Origin: Opitutaceae bacterium
GTDB taxonomy: Bacteria > Verrucomicrobiota > Verrucomicrobiia > Opitutales > Opitutaceae
Assembly: GCA_016715765.1 (NCBI GenBank)
Contig: JADJZJ010000001.1
Location: forward strand, 203,516-267,515
Reading direction: 5' to 3'
DNA length: 64,000 nucleotides
The notes under the pieces are model-generated. The model did not search any database, had not been told where the DNA came from, and saw only the letters and a program-made list of their open reading frames with translations. Of the stretch, positions 59,752 to 64,000 are shown one piece after another (the first letter of the stretch is position 1; each line of letters begins with the position of its first letter). The position numbers were made by a program, and so were the translations under genes.

Positions 59752-60771
59752 TCACTCCCGTAGCGTGCCCATCCCCAGGCGGGCGATGCGGTCGATCAAC
59801 CTCGGGTACGTCAGGCCCGTCTGCATCGCCGACTGCGCGAAGTCCTCGTCGGGGGCCAGCACCGGGTTCGGGTTCGCCTCGATGAAGTAGAGCTCGTTTT
59901 TTGCATTCAACCGCAGGTCCACCCGCGCGTAGCCGTCGATGGTGAGCAGGTGGTAGATGCGCTTGCAGACGCCCTCAATGTGCCGGACCAGCGCCGGTTC
60001 GAGTCCCTCGGCGAAACGGTTTTCCAGGCCCCAGCGCTGGCGGTAGGCCTCGTCCCATTTCGCCTTGTAGGTGGCGATCTTCGGCTCGTCCGGCGGCACC
60101 TCGCGGAACACCAGCTCGCGGATCGGAAATACCTGCAGGCGGTGGTTGCCGATGAGGCTCACGTAGAGTTCGCGTCCCTCGATGTATTCCTCCGCGATCA
60201 CGTCGTTGTCGGTGTTCTCGTGCAGGAAGGTCACGCGTTCGCGGAACTGCTCGTCGGTCTCCACGAACGAGGCCTGCGAGATCCCGTAGGACGCCTCCTC
60301 TTTCAGCGGCTTGACGAGGATGGGAAACTTCAGGTGCGCGGGCCGCACCGCGCGCTGGCCGCGCGGGATGGTCACGAAGTGCGGCGTGTGGATGCGGTGG
60401 TAGCTCAGGATCTTTTTGGAAATGGCCTTGTGCTTGCAGAGCGTGAGGCCCGTCGTGCCGCAGCCGGTGAACGGGATGCCGTGCATCGCCAGGTACGAGA
60501 CGATGTGCTGGTCGAAGGCCCGGTTGTTCCGGAACTGGTCCGCCAGGTTGAAGATCACATCCGGGGTGAAGGTCTGGAGCTTCTGGCGGAGCAGATCGAG
60601 GTCGTCGAAGATCGCGAGCTGCTCATGCGGGTAACCCAGTTCCCCGAGGGCGGCCAGCACGGCGGCCTCGGTCTTCCAGTCCACGGTCGTCAGCTCCTTG
60701 CTCAGGTCCTGGTCCAGCGTCGTGGGCCCGATGGCGTCAAACAGGGCGAGTACTTTGAGTTTTTTCCCCAT
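59752..60771 (-). CDS. ATP-grasp ligase, D-alanine-D-alanine ligase-like
   Basis: 339 residues; start MGKKLKVLALFDAI at 60771. N-terminal domain similar to DdlA/B; the ATP-binding motifs are FPILVKPLKEEASYGISQ (Lys and the small loop), VIAEEYIEGRELYVSLIG and the Mg-binding RVDLRLNAKNELYFIEANPNP. Acts by activating a carboxylate as an acyl phosphate. Not confidently the cell's main Ddl since its partner gene is a metallopeptidase. The start is 2 nt after the stop of that gene, so they are co-translated. Confidence 0.82.
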   Translation of the reverse strand: MGKKLKVLALFDAIGPTTLDQDLSKELTTVDWKTEAAVLAALGELGYPHEQLAIFDDLDLLRQKLQTFTPDVIFNLADQFRNNRAFDQHIVSYLAMHGIPFTGCGTTGLTLCKHKAISKKILSYHRIHTPHFVTIPRGQRAVRPAHLKFPILVKPLKEEASYGISQASFVETDEQFRERVTFLHENTDNDVIAEEYIEGRELYVSLIGNHRLQVFPIRELVFREVPPDEPKIATYKAKWDEAYRQRWGLENRFAEGLEPALVRHIEGVCKRIYHLLTIDGYARVDLRLNAKNELYFIEANPNPVLAPDEDFAQSAMQTGLTYPRLIDRIARLGMGTLRE

Positions 60772-60773
60772 GG

Positions 60774-61793
60774 CTACTTGGTGCGTTTGAATTTTCCCGT
60801 GAAAAGATAGTTCATCACCAGCGTGGTGAGGTAAGCCGCCACCGGCATGCTCGGCGTGGCGTCGCCGGGCCCGACGTACAGGTCGAGCTGCTCGCAGCGC
60901 TCGATCAGCCGGGTGAGGAGCTTGTTGACGCGGTATTTCTTCTCGTTGGTGAACTCGCACACCGCATCCATCAGCTGCCGCCGCCGCTGGCGCAGGTAGT
61001 GGGAGGCCTTCAGCGCCGGGCCCGCGTCGCGCGCGCCGGCGAAGATCTGGCGCAGGTCGCGATCGTAGAAATCGGGATACGTGTCCTCGTTTTCCTTCCG
61101 CTTCCGCGCGTAGTAGGTCTTCAGCTTCAGGTTGAGACAATTGAAGTCCTTCTCGCGGTAGCCCGGCTGGTAGGGCGGGGGCTGGCCGGCGATGGAGCGC
61201 ATCAGCTCATCCACGTATTCCAGCTTGTGCAGGGCCTTCCAGCCCTTGAAGCGCGTGCGCCAGTCGAGCCCCGGCGTCAGCCACACCGCGAAGGTTTCCG
61301 CGAAGTCCTCGTCCGGGTGGCTCTGCGCGTACCAGTCGTCGAGGTGGACCACGAACGAGTGGCTGTACGGCCGCGGCCGGTAGAAGGCCGGGGTCGTGTC
61401 GGAGGACGACTTGCCGAACACCTGCTGCCACTTCCGTTTCCGCGTGAGCTGGTAGGCGAAGGCATAGGCGTGGGCCGCCTCGTGGCGGATCAGCCGCATG
61501 AACCACTCCGGCGTGTCGCCCTCGACTTCGAGCATCATCTTCGCCTCCAGCTTGCGCAGCCGTTCGTGCACCAGGAAGAACGGCACGAAGATGGCGGGGA
61601 TGCCCACCGGCACGAACCATTCGTCGCCGACGTGGCAGGGTGGGTGGAAGACCAGGCCCTTCAATGTCAGCTCGTCGTAGAGCTGCTGGATCAGCGGCTG
61701 CAGCGGCGTGCCTGGCAGCGTCAATCCCAGCTGGGAAATCTTCCGGTCCAGCAGCGCGTCGTCGTCCAGATCGTGCCATGGCGGGGTTTCCAT
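60774..61793 (-). CDS. Putative zinc metallopeptidase
   Basis: 339 residues, soluble, no signal peptide. The zinc motif HEAAH (residues 104-108) lies in MRLIRHEAAHAYAFAYQL, and a downstream HPDEDFAETFAVWLTPG (E166) would give the third ligand, as in gluzincin-type enzymes. The overall family is an uncharacterised zinc-binding peptidase. The last part (EFTNEKKYRVNKLLTRLIER) is helical. Stop TAG, 2 nt, then the ATP-grasp ATG. The pair looks like a modifying/processing module; substrates unknown. Confidence 0.78.
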   Translation of the reverse strand: METPPWHDLDDDALLDRKISQLGLTLPGTPLQPLIQQLYDELTLKGLVFHPPCHVGDEWFVPVGIPAIFVPFFLVHERLRKLEAKMMLEVEGDTPEWFMRLIRHEAAHAYAFAYQLTRKRKWQQVFGKSSSDTTPAFYRPRPYSHSFVVHLDDWYAQSHPDEDFAETFAVWLTPGLDWRTRFKGWKALHKLEYVDELMRSIAGQPPPYQPGYREKDFNCLNLKLKTYYARKRKENEDTYPDFYDRDLRQIFAGARDAGPALKASHYLRQRRRQLMDAVCEFTNEKKYRVNKLLTRLIERCEQLDLYVGPGDATPSMPVAAYLTTLVMNYLFTGKFKRTK

Positions 61794-61857
61794 GGTGCGA
61801 CCCTAGGGAGGATTGGGTGCCGCTAGAAACTTATTCTGTGGAGAACGGGAGGGGATT

Positions 61858-62376
61858 TTAACCACGAATGGACGCGAAGGGACACGAAGGCCAAGGCAGG
61901 CAACCACAGATGAACACGGATGCACACAGATCGGGCCAAGGCAGTTTACGGGAGGCCGCGGAAGGGATGGGTTTTGGCGGGCCCAGCCTGAACAATTGAA
62001 TTGTAGCTACGAGCGTGAGCGAGTGGAGGCATGCAGTCGAATCGTCTTATCCACTCGCTCATGCTCGTAGCTACATAGCGCCTGGCGGGGTTCGGAGACC
62101 CCGCCCTACATCAGAAGTATTCACTCTGATAAGGAATATTTTCTCTTGGCGCCCTTCGTGTTCGTCGCGTGGGACATCCTTAAGGATACAGATCCCATGA
62201 CAGGTCTCACGCCAAGGACGCCAAGGGCGCAAAGAATGAGGATAATTGGGATTTTCTGACCTTGGCGGTCTTGGCACCTTGGCGTGAGGCCGGTTTGAAA
62301 CGAGGTTACCCATCCGTGCTTGCCCTCCATAACCTTGGTGAAGGAGGGCCATCTGTGAAATCCGTGGCTGAACTGA
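61858..62376. repeat. Repeat-rich intergenic region
   Basis: Carries ttttaaccacgaatggacgc (61856), an inverted pair of gtagctacgagcgtgagcga and its complement (62003-62025, 62051-62074), ggcggggttcggagaccccgcc (62087) and a second inner pair ctcacgccaaggacgccaag / ccttggcaccttggcgtgag (62205-62290). These match words at 17009, 18281 and 55118. No gene was found between 61794 and 62576. Confidence 0.65.
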
Positions 62377-62404
62377 CTGGTTCCTGAGCCAATCCCGGAT
62401 CAAT

Positions 62405-62449
62405 GCGGTTTAACAGGAGGCCGCTGAGGGAGCAGAGTTTCTGATGCAG
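62405..62449. repeat. Direct repeat, left copy flanking mobile mystery module
   Basis: A 45-bp sequence starting gcggtttaacaggaggccgc and ending ttctgatgcag matches 63730-63774 at 40 of 45 positions in the same orientation. They bracket the Fic/HTH module. Confidence 0.7.
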
Positions 62450-62576
62450 GGGATTCCGATCCCCGCCCTGCATTTCGATCCTGCGGCCGTCGCCTCCTCG
62501 GAATCGCATCCGTGTCATCCGAGAAATCCGTGGTCAAATCGTCTGTTTCCTCGGCTGAACCGGGTCAACAGACCGC

Positions 62577-63176
62577 CTAGCTTTGGGCAAACGCGACGAG
62601 CGGCCCGTAGTCGCCTTGGTCGGCTTGCCGGACTGCGTTGATGTATCGCTGGCGAATTTCACCAGATTCGACCAGGTCCTGGCGCGCACCCCATGTGAGT
62701 TCGGCTCCGCCGCGGGAGGCGATCATGATGTCGGCGACCAGCCGGGAATGCCGCCCGTTGCCGTTGGGCCACGGATGGATCAGGACCAACCGGTGATGCA
62801 GCCTGACGGCGGCCTCGGGCAGGGGATAGGTCGAATGATCGAGCCATGCCTGGGCATCATCGAAGGCGTTGCGGACACCCTCGGCGAGCCGGTGAACCTC
62901 CCAACCGAGATTCTTATCGGTGGTGCGGTATTTCCCGGCCCATTTCCACACTTGGTTGAACATCCGGCGGTGCAGCTCGCGGGCGAAAATGTCGGATAGC
63001 AGGTCCGCCCGCCGCAGCACGCTCCTGCGCATCGCCCATATCCGGGCAGCGTTGATGTTGATCCGCTCGAACTGGTTCAACTCAGCACGGGTGCTCAGAC
63101 TGGGAATCAACCCCATCCGCTCGTCCTCACTGAGCGGCGTAGCGGCGTCCGCTTGTTCGAAGAGATCCGAACTCAT
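62577..63176 (-). CDS. Mobile mystery protein B (Fic domain)
   Basis: 199 residues with the Fic/DOC fold; the AMPylation motif HPWPNGNGRHSR (residues 134-145) is complete, as is the upstream helix block RELHRRMFNQVWKWAGKYRT. The N-terminal ELNQFERININAARIW resembles TIGR02613 mobile mystery protein B. Fic enzymes transfer AMP or similar groups to proteins. The start overlaps mobile mystery protein A by 4 nt; A would be the regulator or antitoxin-like partner. The target is unknown. Confidence 0.87.
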   Translation of the reverse strand: MSSDLFEQADAATPLSEDERMGLIPSLSTRAELNQFERININAARIWAMRRSVLRRADLLSDIFARELHRRMFNQVWKWAGKYRTTDKNLGWEVHRLAEGVRNAFDDAQAWLDHSTYPLPEAAVRLHHRLVLIHPWPNGNGRHSRLVADIMIASRGGAELTWGARQDLVESGEIRQRYINAVRQADQGDYGPLVAFAQS

Positions 63177-63592
63177 GGTGCCGACCGCGGTGGCAGATCA
63201 CCGACCGCCTGGTTTTCGAGCACCATGGAATGTTCGCTGGCCTGAAGGTGTTTGAATTTCGGATCATGCCGTTGGGCGAGGTCGCGGAAACTGCGCGCCA
63301 CTTTTGCGCGGGGCACGAGGAAATAGACCAGTTCGCAGTCCATGGCGTCAGCCGCGCGTTGCAGCGAATTCAGGGTGATGGCTCCTCGCTCCTCCGCATG
63401 CTCAAGATCGCCGTAGGATTGCTTTGTCACCATCACCTTTTTGGCCACATGGGCCTGGCTCAAACCCAGCGCCGTCCGGACCGCGCGCAACCAACCCCGT
63501 GCCGGCCGCATGGCGGCCGTTTGGGCCGGCATCAGCACTGGCATACGGGTGTCCAGACTGGTGACTAACACACTTTGACCTTCGACATTCAT
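63173..63592 (-). CDS. Mobile mystery protein A (XRE-family HTH)
   Basis: 139 residues; the helix-turn-helix is at about residues 39-64 (TALGLSQAHVAKKVMVTKQS). VTKQSYGDLEHAEERGAITL and LQRAADAMDCELVYFLVPRA match TIGR02612 mobile mystery protein A. Stop overlaps the Fic gene start (ATGA). Three copies of a palindromic 17-bp site lie directly upstream, consistent with autorepression; that link is inferred. Confidence 0.85.
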   Translation of the reverse strand: MNVEGQSVLVTSLDTRMPVLMPAQTAAMRPARGWLRAVRTALGLSQAHVAKKVMVTKQSYGDLEHAEERGAITLNSLQRAADAMDCELVYFLVPRAKVARSFRDLAQRHDPKFKHLQASEHSMVLENQAVGDLPPRSAP

Positions 63593-63672
63593 ACAGGATA
63601 TAACCTGTCAGAAACCATAATAGACAAGATAAAAACTGTCCAATATGACATATAGACAGGCAATAACTTGTC
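63593..63672. promoter_or_regulatory. Three helically phased 17-bp operator-like sites
   Basis: Sites at 63593-63609 (ACAGGATATAACCTGTC), 63624-63640 (ACAAGATAAAAACTGTC) and 63656-63672 (ACAGGCAATAACTTGTC) each agree at 14 of 17 positions with the first, at 31 and 32 bp spacing, about three turns. Each is a dyad of GACAGG-type half sites. On the minus strand a -35-like TTGGAC (63638-63643) and -10-like TATTAT (63617-63622) for mobile mystery A would be covered by the second site. Confidence 0.72.
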
Positions 63673-63729
63673 TATTGTGATTACCATGAAGGCCACAAAA
63701 GCTCAAAGGCACAGAGAAAACTAGATAAG

Positions 63730-63774
63730 GCGGTTTCACAGGAGGCCGCGGAGGGAACGGAGTTTCTGATGTAG
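63730..63774. repeat. Direct repeat, right copy flanking mobile mystery module
   Basis: 45 bp from gcggtttcacaggaggccgc to ttctgatgtag, 40 of 45 identical to 62405-62449 and in the same orientation. The following coding-like frame at 63768 begins inside it. Confidence 0.7.
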
Positions 63775-64000
63775 AGGCGCAGCGCGAGATTGCTGACTAT
63801 CGCTCACGCATCCAAGAGTTTCTCGATGGGCAACGGGACCATGAGGACGCTATCACCACGGACGAATTTGTTCTTCCAGTTGATGTCTGGCCTGATGGCA
63901 GAATCTCAATCGAAGACGGTAGCGCTTTCGGACGGATTGAGAAATTAACCACGCTTTTGCGTGGAGACTGGCTTCCAGCAGGAACGCACCCGACGGCGTC
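63768..64000 (+). pseudogene. Coding-like fragment without a start, open to right edge
   Basis: One forward frame reads without interruption from within the direct repeat to the window end: EAQREIADYRSRIQEF, DEFVLPVDVWPDGRISIED and GRIEKLTTLLRGDWLPAGTH. The codon usage looks real, but no ATG/GTG/TTG occurs after the in-frame stop at 63726, so the 5' end seems lost at the repeat. I do not recognise the protein; a true gene that continues outside the window is possible. Confidence 0.4.

Overview
The window is high-GC bacterial chromosome with almost no phage or plasmid character. The gene set points to Verrucomicrobiota, most likely an Opitutaceae-type organism; this is inference from recognised families, not a database result. 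The clues are two GxGYxYP-family proteins, a B12-dependent class II ribonucleotide reductase, many glycan-related enzymes, DUF1343/DUF1684/DUF1653 proteins, and very many palindromic intergenic repeats, including nested 'gggagcgcgaccgccctcgg' and 'gtagggcaggtc' types.

Layout. 1-3.0 kb: a minus-strand cluster of a frameshifted glycerate kinase, a DUF2062 membrane protein and a NamZ-like lipoprotein cut by the left edge, then a DUF1653 protein. 3.2-5.9 kb: a fucose-isomerase-like enzyme divergent from an AraC-type regulator. 6-11 kb: a reductase behind a long inverted repeat, then nrdJ and rlmM. 11.3-16.1 kb: a two-gene secreted cassette duplicated in tandem at an exact 2527-bp offset. 16.2-31.5 kb: mostly housekeeping and small accessory genes (TrmH-type methyltransferase, GNAT, cytochrome b562-like, SixA with a putative glycosidase and a cupin, papain-like protease, FGGY kinase, mtnA, PhyH dioxygenase, EF-G2-like GTPase). 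31.8-38.5 kb: a CoA-transferase, a self-contained REP-associated transposase unit fitted between two genes, a membrane TPR protein, and a GH1 beta-glucosidase (frameshifted) coupled to an MFS transporter. 38.7-47.6 kb: membrane protein, creatininase/GNAT pair, a rhamnosidase-like enzyme (frameshifted) coupled to a sugar isomerase, outer-membrane barrel, M55 aminopeptidase. 47.7-55 kb: pilin-like pair, DUF1684, oxidoreductase/DsbA-like cluster, VOC and AsmA-like genes. 55.4-59.4 kb: parE-parC. 59.7-61.8 kb: a tightly coupled metallopeptidase/ATP-grasp pair. 62.4-63.8 kb: a mobile mystery A/B (HTH + Fic) module bracketed by direct repeats, with three phased copies of one 17-bp operator-like site at its promoter.

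Much of the content concerns uptake and breakdown of plant- or algal-type sugars (fucose isomerase, beta-glucosidase + transporter, rhamnosidase-like + isomerase, other (alpha/alpha)6-barrel enzymes) and cell-envelope turnover (NamZ, M55). Three genes carry single-base frameshifts in GC-rich runs and parE lacks its usual C-terminus, so either decay or consensus errors should be considered. The most unusual items are the tandem GxGYxYP cassette, the metallopeptidase/ATP-grasp pair, the operator-controlled and repeat-flanked mobile mystery module, the transposase unit with its terminal repeats, and the 28-bp inverted repeat at 5905-6019. No rRNA, tRNA or CRISPR array was recognised.
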